Positions 51,440 through 61,790 are shown, counted from the first letter of the stretch. The stretch is 64,000 nucleotides of DNA from Ruminococcus sp. XPD3002 (GCA_900119535.1 FPJT01000004.1:230360-294359); one strand, 5' to 3'. Numbers and translations: made by a program. Notes: generated by a model from the letters alone, not told the origin.

Positions 51440-51500
51440 TTCCCTGATAAAAATACGGGGAAACCCCTGAAAGGTCTCCCCGCAAAGCACGTATTAACTT
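51440..51500. repeat. Fragment resembling the end of a family 2 repeat
   Basis: GGGGAAACCCCTGAAAGGTC and CCCCGCAAAGCACGTATTAA resemble the terminal part of family 2 elements. Only about 60 bp remain, next to the stop of the LRR gene. Confidence 0.5.
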
Positions 51501-51511
51501 AAATGCTGTCG

Positions 51512-53965
51512 TTACCTGTTAATGTAATCCTCCATCGGACCGCTTCCGCCCGTTGACAGGAACGAATAGTACGAAAGTATCATGGTCGCATCGGTGGCGT
51601 TTATCTGACCGTTTCTGTCGATATCTCCCGCAAGCATCTGTTTCTCGCTGAACATGCCCTTTTCACCTGTTGAAAGGCGTGCATACTCGGAAAGTGCCGC
51701 TGTTGCATCCGATGCATTTACGGTTCCGTCGAGGTTGATATCGCCGAGCATATAATCCGTAACAGTACCCGAATTCGGTATATTCAGGGTTATGCTGCGC
51801 TGTTCAACGTTCCACTTGTTGTCGCGGAATCCCATGTTGATGACTACCTTGCCGCTCTTAAGGAGAGTTACAACACCGTCATTTGTTACGCTTGCGATGC
51901 TCATATCACTCGGATAAGCGTAGAACATCTTCATATCGCTGTCGGTGGTATAGTTTATCTTGAACGTATTGCCAACCTTAAGAAGATCTGCGGAAGGCTG
52001 CTGGATATCGATGACAACTTCCTTTACGGGAGCAGTTGTTGTAACAGGCGGTGCTGTTGTGGTGGTCACGGGAGTTGTTGTAGTAGTTGTTGTTACAGTT
52101 GTTGTTGTAACCGTAGTTGTGGTCGTTGTAGCAACTGCCGTTACCTTGACATAAACGTTTACTACCTTATCGGTGTTTCTGAAATCGATGCTCTTGCTTC
52201 CTTCTAACTCATAGCCCTTGGCAAGCTCGCTTATCCTGAGTATTGCCGCACTGCTTGTATGCTCGAACTCATATCCCTCTTTGTAAATCGCAGTCAGCAT
52301 GGTCTGCTGTCCCGACTGTCCGCTCGGAGTGATATAGAAGAGACCTCTTACGTCGATAGGTTCTCTTGTGTCCTTGTTCAGGAAGTAGATGTAGGTTATA
52401 TTATCGGGTATCGGCTCGGTTGCAGGGGGTGTAGTGACTACGGGCACCTTTACCGTAACATCGAATGATACAGTCTTTTCTGCAACGACTCCGTCTCTTT
52501 CAAAGCGCTTTGTAACACGTATCGGATAGATTCCGGGGATGCTGTTGTTGTATGAGGATGCATCTATATCATAGTCCAGAACGCTCTTCTCGCCCGAATC
52601 GATATACTGAGTATTGCCGTAGCGATCGTGGAATGTTACCTTGTCCATAACGGTCGCATCACTGAGGTCAAGAGGCTCGCCAACTTCATAGTACTTCTTT
52701 GAAGGCTCGGATACGATACGGAAATCCAGCTCAGCAGTCGGAGTTACCGTCGTTGTTACTACTGTGGTAACAGGCGGTTCTGTTGTGGTAACGGGAGAGA
52801 TAACGTCTACCCAGAAATGTGTGCTTGCGTATACCCACTCACCTGTAGCGTTGTTGAAGGTCTGATATGTAACGGATATCTGCTTCATGCCGGGAGTACT
52901 GCTGTCCAGCTCGGAAACGATATATCTGTCACTGTGGTCCGATACACGGTCTTTTGAGTAGACCTTCTGCTCATTTCCTGCGGTATTGTGCCATACATCC
53001 ATGGTGAGTCCCGCTGTGTCGAGCTTCTCACCTATGCCGTAATTGACCTTTGAAGGCATATCCGCAACTTCTACCTTTGCCTGGAAACGAAGTGCATTTA
53101 TGTCCGTAGTAGTCACAGGGGGCTCGGTCACTTCAACGGTAGTTGTCACAGGAACAGTTGTTGTAGGTGCCGCTGTTGTGGTAGTCGGCTTAGCCGTAGT
53201 AGTGGTAGGCTTTGCTGTAGTCGTTGTAGGCTTTGCTGTTGTTGTGGTAGGTTTTGCTGTTGTTGTAGTAGGTTTTGCTGTAGTCGTAGTTGTAGGTCTT
53301 GCTGTCGTAGTCGTTGTTACAGGCGGTGCTGTAGGAGTAGGTGTTGGCGTCGGGTTTGAAGGCGCTCCGCTTGAAGAGTAATTCAGACCGATTCTGTATG
53401 CCTTTCTGGCAGCTGATGAGCCCTCAGGTGTATAGATCATCGCATTGTTTACAGTATCACCTACACCTACTATTTCAGTATTCATTCCTTCTATTACAAT
53501 TGATTGTAATCCTGAATCCTGAAAAGCATGATTACCGATGAACTCCACATTCGGAGGAACGGTGATCGTTGTAAGTGATGAGCAGCCTTTGAAAGCATAA
53601 GCTGCTATCGCTGTTAAACCTGCGGGAATATTAATGCTTGAGAGATTAGAACAATCAGCAAAAGCACATCTTGAGATCAGAGTTACACTTTCATCAAGCA
53701 CAACATTCCTGATCTCGGAAGCATGTTCATGCCACGGTACATACTCAACGATCTGCCATGTTGCCATATCTCCCGAACCCGAGATAGTCAGTGTACCGCC
53801 GCTGAGATTCCATGTAAGGTTATCTCCGCACTGTCCCGAAGTTGCAGCATTGAGGCTTTCCACAGCAGAATAGTCAAAGGTGACATCTGCGGCTGTTACG
53901 GGGACATACGAGGCGGATGTAACGCACATAAGTCCCGCAAGTGCGATACTCAGTAATTTTTTCAT
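51512..53965 (-). CDS. Secreted BspA-like leucine-rich repeat protein with Thr-rich linkers and C-terminal dockerin
   Basis: 817 residues. Signal peptide (1-26), BspA/LRR_5-type leucine-rich repeats (about 45-200; SVTLISRCAFADCSNLSSI, GLTAIAAYAFKGCSSLTTI), a Pro/Thr linker with TTTTAKP repeats (about 205-280), two Ig-like domains of the bacterial surface type (about 290-395 and 415-510), another domain (about 520-620), a second Thr linker, a further Ig-like/Big domain (about 650-735) and a C-terminal dockerin (about 745-810; DINLDGTVNASD and DIDRNGQINATD). It has no catalytic domain, so it is probably a surface or cellulosome-attached adhesion protein. ATG at 53965 follows AGGAGG. Confidence 0.9.
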   Translation of the reverse strand: MKKLLSIALAGLMCVTSASYVPVTAADVTFDYSAVESLNAATSGQCGDNLTWNLSGGTLTISGSGDMATWQIVEYVPWHEHASEIRNVVLDESVTLISRCAFADCSNLSSINIPAGLTAIAAYAFKGCSSLTTITVPPNVEFIGNHAFQDSGLQSIVIEGMNTEIVGVGDTVNNAMIYTPEGSSAARKAYRIGLNYSSSGAPSNPTPTPTPTAPPVTTTTTARPTTTTTAKPTTTTAKPTTTTAKPTTTTAKPTTTTAKPTTTTAAPTTTVPVTTTVEVTEPPVTTTDINALRFQAKVEVADMPSKVNYGIGEKLDTAGLTMDVWHNTAGNEQKVYSKDRVSDHSDRYIVSELDSSTPGMKQISVTYQTFNNATGEWVYASTHFWVDVISPVTTTEPPVTTVVTTTVTPTAELDFRIVSEPSKKYYEVGEPLDLSDATVMDKVTFHDRYGNTQYIDSGEKSVLDYDIDASSYNNSIPGIYPIRVTKRFERDGVVAEKTVSFDVTVKVPVVTTPPATEPIPDNITYIYFLNKDTREPIDVRGLFYITPSGQSGQQTMLTAIYKEGYEFEHTSSAAILRISELAKGYELEGSKSIDFRNTDKVVNVYVKVTAVATTTTTTVTTTTVTTTTTTTPVTTTTAPPVTTTAPVKEVVIDIQQPSADLLKVGNTFKINYTTDSDMKMFYAYPSDMSIASVTNDGVVTLLKSGKVVINMGFRDNKWNVEQRSITLNIPNSGTVTDYMLGDINLDGTVNASDATAALSEYARLSTGEKGMFSEKQMLAGDIDRNGQINATDATMILSYYSFLSTGGSGPMEDYINR

Positions 53966-54056
53966 AATTTCCTCCTTTTGCCGCAATATCTGCGGCACTA
54001 TCAATTTTTCCCTTTTCCGTTCCATGCACGGGAACGGTCTCTTTATATAATATTTA

Positions 54057-55496
54057 TCAGCTGTTCTTCTTCGGAACGAACAGCATAATAAGCGGATATA
54101 TCTCAAGACGTCCCAGAAGCATATCGAAGCAGAGGACTATCTTTGAGAACGATGACAGACCGCCGAGGTTTCCCGCAGGTCCGAAAGCGCCTACACCGAA
54201 GCCTATATTGTTCATACATGTTATAACTGCCGAAGCACTCTCTTCTATGGTGAAATTATCGAGAGTGATGAGGAGCAGAGATATGCACATAAGCATGATG
54301 AACAGTATCAGGTAGTTGCTTGCACCGCGGACAACGTCCTTTTCGACGGGTTTGCCGTCCATTTTTACTGTTGCAACAGCACGGGGACTGACTATGTATT
54401 TCAGTTCCTTGATGCCTGTCTTGATGATTATCATTATACGTGATACCTTCATACCGCCGCCCGTTGAACCTGCACAGGAGCCCACGAACATCAGGAGCAG
54501 CAGCAGTGTCTGCGAGAACATCGGCCACTGCGCCGTATCGGTAGTTGAGAATCCTGCGGAGGTTATGGTGGATGCGACCATGAAGAACGAATGTCTCAGT
54601 GAATCTCCGAATCCGTTATAGAGCTTCATGACGTTGAAGGTTATAATGAGCGTAGCGGCAATGATAATGCCGAAATACGTTCTTACCTCCTCGTTCTTGA
54701 AGGCAAGCGAGAACTTGCGGATAATGAGGTAGTAGTACAGGTTGAAGTTAACTCCGAAGAGGATTATGAATATCGCAACGACCATTTCAACGTAAACGCT
54801 GTTATAGTGTCCGATACTGTCACCCCACATGGAGAATCCGCCTGTACCTGCGGATGAACAGGCATGGAGCACAGCGTCATAGAGGGGAACTCCGCCGCAC
54901 ATGAGAAGCACTGCTTCCGCAACAGTAAGGGATATATATATACCGTAGAGTATTCTCGCCGAGAATTTCGACTTTGATACGAGTCTTCCTACGTTAGGTC
55001 CTGCACACTCAGCACGCATCATGTGCATTGTACGGCTGTCGTTGCTGGACATGACCGCCAGCACGAACATAAGGACTCCCATACCGCCCAGCCAGTGGGT
55101 GAAGGCTCGCCAGAAAAGACATGACTTCGACATAGCTTCAACGTCCGAAAGGATAGTAGCGCCTGTAGTCGTAAAGCCTGAGACGGTCTCGAAGAGAGCG
55201 TCGGGATAGTGGGGTATCTCGCCCGAGATAACGAACGGCACAGCACCTATCAGTGACATTGCTATCCACGATGCCGCAACACTGACAAATCCCTCCATAG
55301 AGAATATGGCATTGTTCTTTGGTTTCTTCGCCGTTATGATAAGTGATACTATCATAAGTGCCGCAAATGGTATTCCGAAAGATGTTATAACATGGTCCTC
55401 ACCGTAGATGAGTCCGACGATTATGGGAAGCAGCATGAAAAGTCCAACGACCTTAAGTATCTGTCCCATAATATAGATTATCATTTTATAGTTCAT
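54057..55496 (-). CDS. trkH: Potassium uptake channel subunit TrkH/KtrB
   Basis: 479 residues with about ten membrane helices in the four M1-P-M2 repeats of the TrkH/KtrB family. Selectivity-filter loops are visible: SGFTTTGATI, SSAGTGGFSMW, TSAGFSTTD and NNIGFGVGAFG. It takes up potassium together with the cytosolic TrkA gate protein encoded 18 nt upstream. There is no strong ribosome binding site beyond AGGAGCGC. Confidence 0.95.
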   Translation of the reverse strand: MNYKMIIYIMGQILKVVGLFMLLPIIVGLIYGEDHVITSFGIPFAALMIVSLIITAKKPKNNAIFSMEGFVSVAASWIAMSLIGAVPFVISGEIPHYPDALFETVSGFTTTGATILSDVEAMSKSCLFWRAFTHWLGGMGVLMFVLAVMSSNDSRTMHMMRAECAGPNVGRLVSKSKFSARILYGIYISLTVAEAVLLMCGGVPLYDAVLHACSSAGTGGFSMWGDSIGHYNSVYVEMVVAIFIILFGVNFNLYYYLIIRKFSLAFKNEEVRTYFGIIIAATLIITFNVMKLYNGFGDSLRHSFFMVASTITSAGFSTTDTAQWPMFSQTLLLLLMFVGSCAGSTGGGMKVSRIMIIIKTGIKELKYIVSPRAVATVKMDGKPVEKDVVRGASNYLILFIMLMCISLLLITLDNFTIEESASAVITCMNNIGFGVGAFGPAGNLGGLSSFSKIVLCFDMLLGRLEIYPLIMLFVPKKNS

Positions 55497-55514
55497 ATAG
55501 TCCGGCAGCGCTCC

Positions 55515-56873
55515 TTAGTCAAAAATATCACTGAGATTGACAAGGCCTTTGTTTGTTGTTACGACAACAACGCTGTCGTTTATCTTAAGGCAGTCGTCAC
55601 CCTTCGGTATGATGAGTTCGTTTCCTCTTGCGATGCTTGCAATGAGAACATCATCCCTTATCTTAAGTTTCTTAAGGGGAACGTCAACGTAGTCCTTCGG
55701 CTCGCGGATAATGAACTCGATGGCTTCCAGTCTGTCATTTACAAGACGGTAGAGGGTAGTGATATTATTGCCCTGAGAATTCTGCTTTGCACGGACATAC
55801 TGGAGAATCTGGCTGACGGTTATGGACTTCGGCGAGATAATGCTGTCCAGGTCGAGAGTTTCGGTAAGCTGCATAAGAGTCATTCGGTTTACCTTTGTTA
55901 CGACCTTTTCAACGCCGTTGTTCTTTGCAAGGAGTGAAAGAAGGATGTTCTCCTCGTCGATGCCCGTAAGAGTTACAACAGCATCCGCATCGTACACTCT
56001 CTCCTCCTTAAGAAGATCGTGGTCGGTACCGTCTCCGCAGCAGATGCTTACCTTGTTGAGACGTTCGCTGAGTTCCAGACACCGCTCCTTGTTTATCTCG
56101 ATAATCTTGACCTTTACGCCCATTTCACGAAGCTGCTGTGCAAGGTGGTAAGCCACTCGTCCTCCGCCTATCAGAACTGCCGATTTTACACGTTTTTCAC
56201 GGTATGCGGCACTGATGCTCTTGAAGAACTTGACCATAGCGCTGTGTGAAGCGGTCATATGTATCTTGTCTCCTGCACGGAGAATGAAATTGCCGTTAGG
56301 GATAATAAGTTCCTCGCCGCGCTGAACCGCACAGATGAGAACGTCCAGTCTAAGGCGGCGTGAAAGCTGTGTAAGAGCGAGATTTTCAAGGATGCTTCCC
56401 TTGGTTATACGTATCTCTGCAAGGTCCACTCTGCCCTTTGCGAAGGACTCGATATTGATAGCCTCGGGGTATCTCAGCACCTTTGCTATCTCATTTGCGG
56501 CATTGTAATCGGGATTTACCATCATACTGATGCCCAGTTCCTCACGCATGAAGACCATCTGCTTATCGAATTCGGGACTTCTTACTCTTGCGATACAGTG
56601 TCTCGCCTTCATTTTCTTTGCGATAAGACAGGAGAGGATATTGACCTCATCCGAGCTTGTAACGGCAATGAAGATATTTGCCTTGTCAACGTTGGCTTCG
56701 CTTAGTATCTCTGTCTGAAGGCAGTTTCCTGCGATTCCCATTACGTCGAAATCGTTTGTAAGGCTCTTTATTCTTGCCTCGTTTTTATCTATTATAGTTA
56801 CGCTGTGTTCGCCGCTGAGGACCTCTGCAAGGGCGCTGCCCACTTTTCCTCCGCCGACTATGATAATTTCCAT
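55515..56873 (-). CDS. trkA: Potassium uptake regulator TrkA
   Basis: 452 residues with two RCK_N domains (about 1-125 and 225-345) and two RCK_C domains (about 140-215 and 365-450). Both nucleotide-binding loops are visible: IIVGGGKVGSALA and LIGGGRVAYHLA. TrkA binds nucleotides and gates TrkH. It is the first gene of a trkA-trkH operon. ATG at 56873 is chosen as it starts MEIIIVGGG and follows an AGGAAAT site; 56912 is an upstream ATG. A promoter lies at 56933-56961. Confidence 0.95.
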   Translation of the reverse strand: MEIIIVGGGKVGSALAEVLSGEHSVTIIDKNEARIKSLTNDFDVMGIAGNCLQTEILSEANVDKANIFIAVTSSDEVNILSCLIAKKMKARHCIARVRSPEFDKQMVFMREELGISMMVNPDYNAANEIAKVLRYPEAINIESFAKGRVDLAEIRITKGSILENLALTQLSRRLRLDVLICAVQRGEELIIPNGNFILRAGDKIHMTASHSAMVKFFKSISAAYREKRVKSAVLIGGGRVAYHLAQQLREMGVKVKIIEINKERCLELSERLNKVSICCGDGTDHDLLKEERVYDADAVVTLTGIDEENILLSLLAKNNGVEKVVTKVNRMTLMQLTETLDLDSIISPKSITVSQILQYVRAKQNSQGNNITTLYRLVNDRLEAIEFIIREPKDYVDVPLKKLKIRDDVLIASIARGNELIIPKGDDCLKINDSVVVVTTNKGLVNLSDIFD

Positions 56874-56932
56874 ATTTCCTCCATCGAGCATATATTTATC
56901 TGTGCAAAACACAGATATATTTACTCATTATA

Positions 56933-56961
56933 ATTATACCCCTCTGTCTTATATTTGTCAA
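56933..56961 (-). promoter_or_regulatory. Promoter of trkA-trkH
   Basis: Minus strand TTGACA (complement of 56956-56961), 17 nt, TATAAT (complement of 56933-56938). Confidence 0.88.
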
Positions 56962-56977
56962 TACAGCAAACCATATA

Positions 56978-57013
56978 AAAAAAGAGGCTGACGTTTGGTC
57001 ACGTCAACCTCAT
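56978..57013 (-). terminator. Terminator of htpG, displaced by a repeat
   Basis: GAGGCTGACG and CGTCAACCTC arms (56984-57011) followed on the minus strand by a T-run (AAAAAAA on plus, 56977-56983). Repeat element E lies between it and the htpG stop codon. Confidence 0.82.
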
Positions 57014-57030
57014 GTTATTCAGTACGCGAT

Positions 57031-57224
57031 TGTCAAAAAAGTATGGATTCATCAAGGAACGCCCTCTCTTGCAGGGCGTTCCCTCTTTCAAAACAGTCCA
57101 CCGGACTGTTTTGAAATTCACCCTTTGCTGAGCGCCTTGTTAAGTGAGGGGCGTTGCCCCTCCAACCCCACCAAAGGCTCTGCCTTTGGAATCCGCTAAA
57201 GGGGTAAAACCCCTTTAGAATCCC
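57031..57224 (-). repeat. Interspersed repeat, family 1, copy E (truncated)
   Basis: About 194 bp, same orientation as copy A, starting TGTCAAAAAAGTATGG and ending at GAATCCC, so the far end (GATTTCTGG...GACACT) is missing. It sits directly after the htpG stop codon. No flanking duplication of the terminator is visible. Confidence 0.82.
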
Positions 57225-57239
57225 AGCCTGATAATACAA

Positions 57240-59144
57240 TTACATCAACTCGCAGATAAGATTCGAGAACTCAACAGGATTCTCTATATCCATTCCCTCA
57301 ATAAGAAGTGCCTGTGTATAGAGCAGCTTTGCGTACTTGCCGAGCTTTTCGCTGTCCCCCGAATCGCTGAGCGCTTTGAGCTTTCCGTATATCTCATGCT
57401 CCGGGTTTATTTCAAGAACTCTCTGTGCCTTAACCTTCTGGTCGGAAGGCATCGAATTGAGTACCTTCTCCATTTCAAGAGTGATATCACCCTCGGTGGA
57501 AATGCATACAGGGTGAGTCTTAAGGCGCTGAGAGAGAACTACCTTGCTTACCTTGCCTTCAAGTGCTTCGCCGAGAGTTTTGAGCATATCTGTGCTCTCC
57601 TCTTCCTTAGCCTTGATCTCCTCCTGCTTTTCTGTATTCTCTATGCCGAGATCGTCCGAAGAAACGTTTCTGAACTCCTTCTCCTTATAGCTGTGAAGTG
57701 TACGCATAACGAACTCGTCGACCTTGTCGGTGAGGTAGAGTATCTCATAGCCGTTATCCTTTACAAGCTCGGTCTGCGGGAGCTGTTCAAGACGCTCGAT
57801 GCTGTCGCCTGCGGCATAGTAGATGTATTTCTGATCCTCGCGCATACCTGTTACATATTCATCAAGTGTAACAAGCTTCTTCTCGTTGGATGATGTGAAC
57901 AGCAGAAGATCCTGAAGCTTCTCCTTGTTCATGCCGTAGTCGCTGTAAGCGCCGTACTTAATCTGAAGTCCGAATGCCTTCCAGAATTCCTCGTACTTCT
58001 CACGGTCTTTTTTCAGCATCTTCTTGAGTTCACTGCTGATAGTCTTTTCGATGCTCTTTGCTATTACCTTGAGCTGTCTGTCATGCTGGAGCATCTCACG
58101 GGAGATATTGAGTGAAAGGTCCTCGGAATCAACAAGTCCCTTTACAAAACTAAAATAATCGGGGAGAAGGTCAGCGCACTTGTCCATTATGAGAACGCCG
58201 TTTGAATAGAGCTGAAGTCCCTTTTCGTAGTCCTTGGAATAGAAGTCAAATGGCGCTCTGCCCGGAATGTAAAGGAGAGCATTATAGCTCGGAACGCCTT
58301 CATTCTTTACATGAGCGTACTTCAAAGGCTCTGTATAGTCATAGAACTTCTCTGTGTAGAAGTGTTTGTAGTCCTCTTCCTTAAGCTCCGATTTGTTCTT
58401 CTTCCAGAGCGGAACCATGCTGTTGAGAGTTTCAACCTCGACGTAGTCCTCATATTCAAGAGGCTTCTTTGCTTCCTTGTCCTCCTCGGACTGCTCCTTC
58501 GGTCTGCTGTGGCTGACTTCCATTTTAACAGGGAAGCGGATATAGTCGGAATATTTCTTGACGAGTCCCTTTATCCTGTACTGGTCGAGGAACTCTGTAT
58601 AGTTCTCATCCTCTGTATCATCGAGCATTTCAAGGATTATCTCTGTACCTGCATTAGCCTTCTCTGCTTCTGTAATGGTATAGCCGTCAACGCCTTCCGA
58701 CTCCCACTGATAAGCCTTGTCGCTTCCATAAGCCTTTGTTATGACTGTGACCTTCTTTGCTACCATGAACGCAGAATAGAAACCTACACCGAACTGTCCG
58801 ATTATCTGGTTATCCTCTTCAAGCTTATTCTCGTTCTTGAACTTGAAAGAACCGCTGTTTGCGATAGTACCGAGGTTGTTTTCAAGCTCCTCCTCGGTCA
58901 TGCCGATACCGTTATCGGATATCTTAAGTGTACGGCTGTCTTTATCGGCTGTTATCCATATAGCGAAGTCGTCCTTGTTAAGACCTACCTTGTCATCTGT
59001 AAGGGACTTGAAATAGAGCTTGTCGATAGCATCGCTGGCATTGGATATGAGCTCTCTGAGGAATATCTCCTTATGTGTATAGATCGAGTGGATCATCATG
59101 TCAAGAAGTCTTTTGGACTCTGCTTTGAACTGTTTTGTTTCCAT
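57240..59144 (-). CDS. htpG: Molecular chaperone HtpG (Hsp90)
   Basis: 634 residues. Hsp90-family ATP-dependent chaperone in the cytosol. GHKL ATP-binding motifs are visible: [20 protein letters not shown] and [17 protein letters not shown]; the catalytic Arg region [10 protein letters not shown] is kept. The ATG at 59144 ([10 protein letters not shown]) is chosen since GGAGATG lies before it; an upstream ATG at 59180 would begin in the leader. A CIRCE operator lies 46 bp upstream, so HrcA repression and heat-shock control are expected. Confidence 0.97.
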   Translation of the reverse strand: METKQFKAESKRLLDMMIHSIYTHKEIFLRELISNASDAIDKLYFKSLTDDKVGLNKDDFAIWITADKDSRTLKISDNGIGMTEEELENNLGTIANSGSFKFKNENKLEEDNQIIGQFGVGFYSAFMVAKKVTVITKAYGSDKAYQWESEGVDGYTITEAEKANAGTEIILEMLDDTEDENYTEFLDQYRIKGLVKKYSDYIRFPVKMEVSHSRPKEQSEEDKEAKKPLEYEDYVEVETLNSMVPLWKKNKSELKEEDYKHFYTEKFYDYTEPLKYAHVKNEGVPSYNALLYIPGRAPFDFYSKDYEKGLQLYSNGVLIMDKCADLLPDYFSFVKGLVDSEDLSLNISREMLQHDRQLKVIAKSIEKTISSELKKMLKKDREKYEEFWKAFGLQIKYGAYSDYGMNKEKLQDLLLFTSSNEKKLVTLDEYVTGMREDQKYIYYAAGDSIERLEQLPQTELVKDNGYEILYLTDKVDEFVMRTLHSYKEKEFRNVSSDDLGIENTEKQEEIKAKEEESTDMLKTLGEALEGKVSKVVLSQRLKTHPVCISTEGDITLEMEKVLNSMPSDQKVKAQRVLEINPEHEIYGKLKALSDSGDSEKLGKYAKLLYTQALLIEGMDIENPVEFSNLICELM

Positions 59145-59189
59145 ATTAAACATCTCCGTAATAGAATTAGCACTTAACAAACAAAAGTG

Positions 59190-59216
59190 TTAGCACTCGG
59201 ATGCTCCGAGTGCTAA
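59190..59216 (-). promoter_or_regulatory. CIRCE element (HrcA operator) of htpG
   Basis: TTAGCACTC-N9-GAGTGCTAA, an exact consensus match. In most Firmicutes CIRCE controls groESL and dnaK; here it is in front of htpG. Confidence 0.96.
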
Positions 59217-59220
59217 ATAC

Positions 59221-59249
59221 AGTGTACCACTTTGCAGAAGTCAAGTCAA
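59221..59249 (-). promoter_or_regulatory. Promoter of htpG
   Basis: Minus strand TTGACT (complement of 59244-59249), 17 nt, TACACT (complement of 59221-59226), just upstream of CIRCE. Confidence 0.75.
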
Positions 59250-59373
59250 GTCCGAAAAGGAATATTTACAATTTGTTCACATTTGCAAACTGCACTTCGT
59301 TCCTTATTCTGCGTTCTTTTTGTTTACCCAGTGAAACAAATCCTCTCATTTTCAAAAAAAGTCAAGAATAATA

Positions 59374-59402
59374 TTGACTTATTTCCGTGAAGATAGTATA
59401 AT
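59374..59402 (+). promoter_or_regulatory. Promoter of serC-serA
   Basis: TTGACT (59374-59379), 17 nt, TATAAT (59397-59402). Confidence 0.88.
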
Positions 59403-59466
59403 TGATATGTATGGAATATACTTATTTATTAATTCATTAATCATATAATCATGGAGGTATATTAAA

Positions 59467-60552
59467 ATGAGCAGAGTTTACAACTTCAGCGCTGGCCCTG
59501 CTGTTCTTCCTGAAGAAGTTCTTAAGGAATGTGCAGAGGAAATGATGGATTACAAGGGATGCGGCATGTCCGTTATGGAAATGTCACACCGTTCAAAGGT
59601 TTATGATGAGATAATCAAGGACGCAGAGAAGGATCTCCGCGATCTTATGAATATCCCCGATAACTACAAGGTGATCTTCGCTCAGGGCGGTGCTTCTCTC
59701 GTGTTCGCAGGCGTTCCTATGAACCTTATGAAGAACAAGAAGGCTGCTTATATAATCACAGGTCAGTGGGCTAAGAAGGCAGCTCAGGAAGCAGAAAAGT
59801 ACGGCGAAGTAGTAAGAGTTGCTTCTTCTGCTGACAAGACTTTCTCTTATATCCCCGATTGCTCAGACCTCGACATCCCCGACGATGTTGACTATGTTTA
59901 CATATGCGAGAACAATACTATCTACGGTACAAAGTTCTGGGAGCTTCCTAACACAAAGGGCCACGAGCTCGTTGCTGACGTAAGCTCATGCTTCCTCTCA
60001 GAGCCTGTTGACGTTTCTAAGTACGGCGTTATCTACGGCGGCGTTCAGAAGAACGTTGGCCCTTCAGGCGTTCAGATCATCATCGTTCGTGAAGACCTCA
60101 TCGCTGACGGTCCTGCACTCGACATCACTCCTACTATGATGAACTGGAAGATTCAGGCTGATAACGAGTCTCTCTACAATACTCCTCCATGCTACGGTAT
60201 CTATGTTTGCGGCAAGGTATTCAAGTGGATCAAGAAGATGGGCGGACTCGAGGCTATGAAGGCTCATAACGAGAAGAAGGCTAAGATCCTTTACGATTTC
60301 CTCGACCAGAGCAAGATGTTCAAGGGTACTGTTGAAAAGAAGGACCGCTCTCTCATGAACGTTCCTTTCATCACAGGCAACGAAGAGCTCGACAAGAAGT
60401 TCGTTGCAGAGTCCAAGGCTGCAGGCTTCGAGAACCTTAAGGGCCACAGAACTGTCGGCGGTATGCGTGCTTCTATCTACAACGCAATGCCTATCGAGGG
60501 CGTTGAGAAGCTCGTTGCTTTCATGAAGAAGTTCGAGGAAGAGAATTCCTGA
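59467..60552 (+). CDS. serC: Phosphoserine aminotransferase
   Basis: 361 residues, the standard length. A pyridoxal-phosphate enzyme that moves an amino group from glutamate to 3-phosphohydroxypyruvate, the second step of serine synthesis. It begins VYNFSAGPAVLPEEV and has GYGGVQKN-like GGVQKNVGPSG with the PLP-binding Lys, FAQGGASLVF and a C-terminal TVGGMRASIYNAMP. AGGAGG-like GGAGG precedes the ATG. serA follows 74 bp later. A hairpin (CCTCCGC/GCGGAGG, 60571-60595) lies between the two. Confidence 0.97.
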   Translation: MSRVYNFSAGPAVLPEEVLKECAEEMMDYKGCGMSVMEMSHRSKVYDEIIKDAEKDLRDLMNIPDNYKVIFAQGGASLVFAGVPMNLMKNKKAAYIITGQWAKKAAQEAEKYGEVVRVASSADKTFSYIPDCSDLDIPDDVDYVYICENNTIYGTKFWELPNTKGHELVADVSSCFLSEPVDVSKYGVIYGGVQKNVGPSGVQIIIVREDLIADGPALDITPTMMNWKIQADNESLYNTPPCYGIYVCGKVFKWIKKMGGLEAMKAHNEKKAKILYDFLDQSKMFKGTVEKKDRSLMNVPFITGNEELDKKFVAESKAAGFENLKGHRTVGGMRASIYNAMPIEGVEKLVAFMKKFEEENS

Positions 60553-60570
60553 TAAAATCCAAGAAAATGA

Positions 60571-60600
60571 CCTCCGCTGAGACTATCGGCGGAGGTATAT
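60571..60600 (+). terminator. Weak hairpin between serC and serA
   Basis: CCTCCGC and GCGGAGG arms with an 11-nt loop and no T-run. It may cause partial termination or mRNA processing between the two genes. Confidence 0.4.
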
Positions 60601-60626
60601 ATCATATATGAAAGGACTGAACTGAA

Positions 60627-61790
60627 ATGTTCAATATACAGACTCTTAATAAGATCTCACCGATCGGTACTGACGTATTCGACAAAACCAAGTACACTAT
60701 CGCTGATGAGCCAAAGAACCCCGATGCTATCATGGTACGTTCCGCTAAGATGCACGATATGACTTTCGGCGACAAGCTTATCGCTATCGCTCGTGCAGGT
60801 GCAGGCGTAAACAACATACCTGTTGACCGCTGCGCTCAGGAAGGTATCTGTGTATTCAATACTCCCGGCGCTAACTCAAACGCTGTTAAGGAGCTCGCTA
60901 TCTGCGCTCTCCTCCTCTCTTCAAGAAAGATCGTAGAGGCTGCTCAGTGGTCCGCTTCACTTAAGGGCACAGAAGATGCTCCTAAGACTGTTGAAAGCGG
61001 TAAGAGCAAGTTTGCAGGTCCTGAGATCTCAGGCAAAACTCTCGGTATCATCGGTCTCGGTGCTATCGGCGGTAAGATCGCTAACGCTGCTGAGGCTCTC
61101 GGCATGAAGGTAATCGGTTACGATCCATACCTCTCTGTCGGCGCTGCTCTCCACCTCGATCCTACTGTTGAGATCGTTAAGGATATCAACGATATCTACA
61201 AGAGAAGTGATTACATCACGATCCATATGCCTTACACTCCTCAGACAAAGAATACTATCGATGCTGAGCAGATCGCTATGATGAAGGACGGCGTTCGTCT
61301 TATCAACCTCGCAAGAGGCGAACTCATCAACAGTGAGGCAGTAGTTAAGGCTATTGCTGATGGTAAGGTTGCCAAGTACGTTACAGACTTCGCTGATGAT
61401 ACAGTTCTCGGCGCAGAAAACGTTATCGTTCTTCCACACCTCGGCGCTTCAACTCCCGAAAGTGAAGATAACTGCGCTGCTATGGCTGCTGAGGAGCTCA
61501 TCGATTACCTCGAAAAGGGCAACATCAAGAACAGCGTTAACTATCCTAACCTTTCTATGGATGCTCAGGGTACTAAGATCTGCGTTATCCACAAGAACGT
61601 TCCTACAACTATCGCTTCAATTACTACTGTTGTCGGTAACGAGGGTATCAATATCGAAAACATGGCTAACGCAAGCAAGGGCGATTTCGCTTACACTATG
61701 CTCGACGTTACTGGCGATGTTCCTGCATCTGTTGAGGGCAAGATAAATGCTGTTGACGGCGTTATCAGAGTAAGAGTTATCAATAAGTAA
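60627..61790 (+). CDS. serA: D-3-phosphoglycerate dehydrogenase
   Basis: 387 residues. NAD-dependent enzyme for the first step of serine synthesis, 3-phosphoglycerate to 3-phosphohydroxypyruvate. The NAD-binding motif is GKTLGIIGLGAIGGKIAN; the catalytic Arg, Glu and His lie in INLARGELI, DDTVLGAENV and LPHLGASTPESE. A C-terminal ACT domain of about 70 residues (TKICVIHKNVPTTIASI...) suggests feedback by serine. It forms an operon with serC. AAAGGA precedes the ATG. A strong terminator follows. Confidence 0.97.
   Translation: MFNIQTLNKISPIGTDVFDKTKYTIADEPKNPDAIMVRSAKMHDMTFGDKLIAIARAGAGVNNIPVDRCAQEGICVFNTPGANSNAVKELAICALLLSSRKIVEAAQWSASLKGTEDAPKTVESGKSKFAGPEISGKTLGIIGLGAIGGKIANAAEALGMKVIGYDPYLSVGAALHLDPTVEIVKDINDIYKRSDYITIHMPYTPQTKNTIDAEQIAMMKDGVRLINLARGELINSEAVVKAIADGKVAKYVTDFADDTVLGAENVIVLPHLGASTPESEDNCAAMAAEELIDYLEKGNIKNSVNYPNLSMDAQGTKICVIHKNVPTTIASITTVVGNEGINIENMANASKGDFAYTMLDVTGDVPASVEGKINAVDGVIRVRVINK

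Noticed and set aside
53043-53381. Plus-strand reading frame rich in Val opposite the LRR gene
   Set aside because: It is the complement of the Thr-rich linker codons of the LRR protein and has no ribosome binding site.
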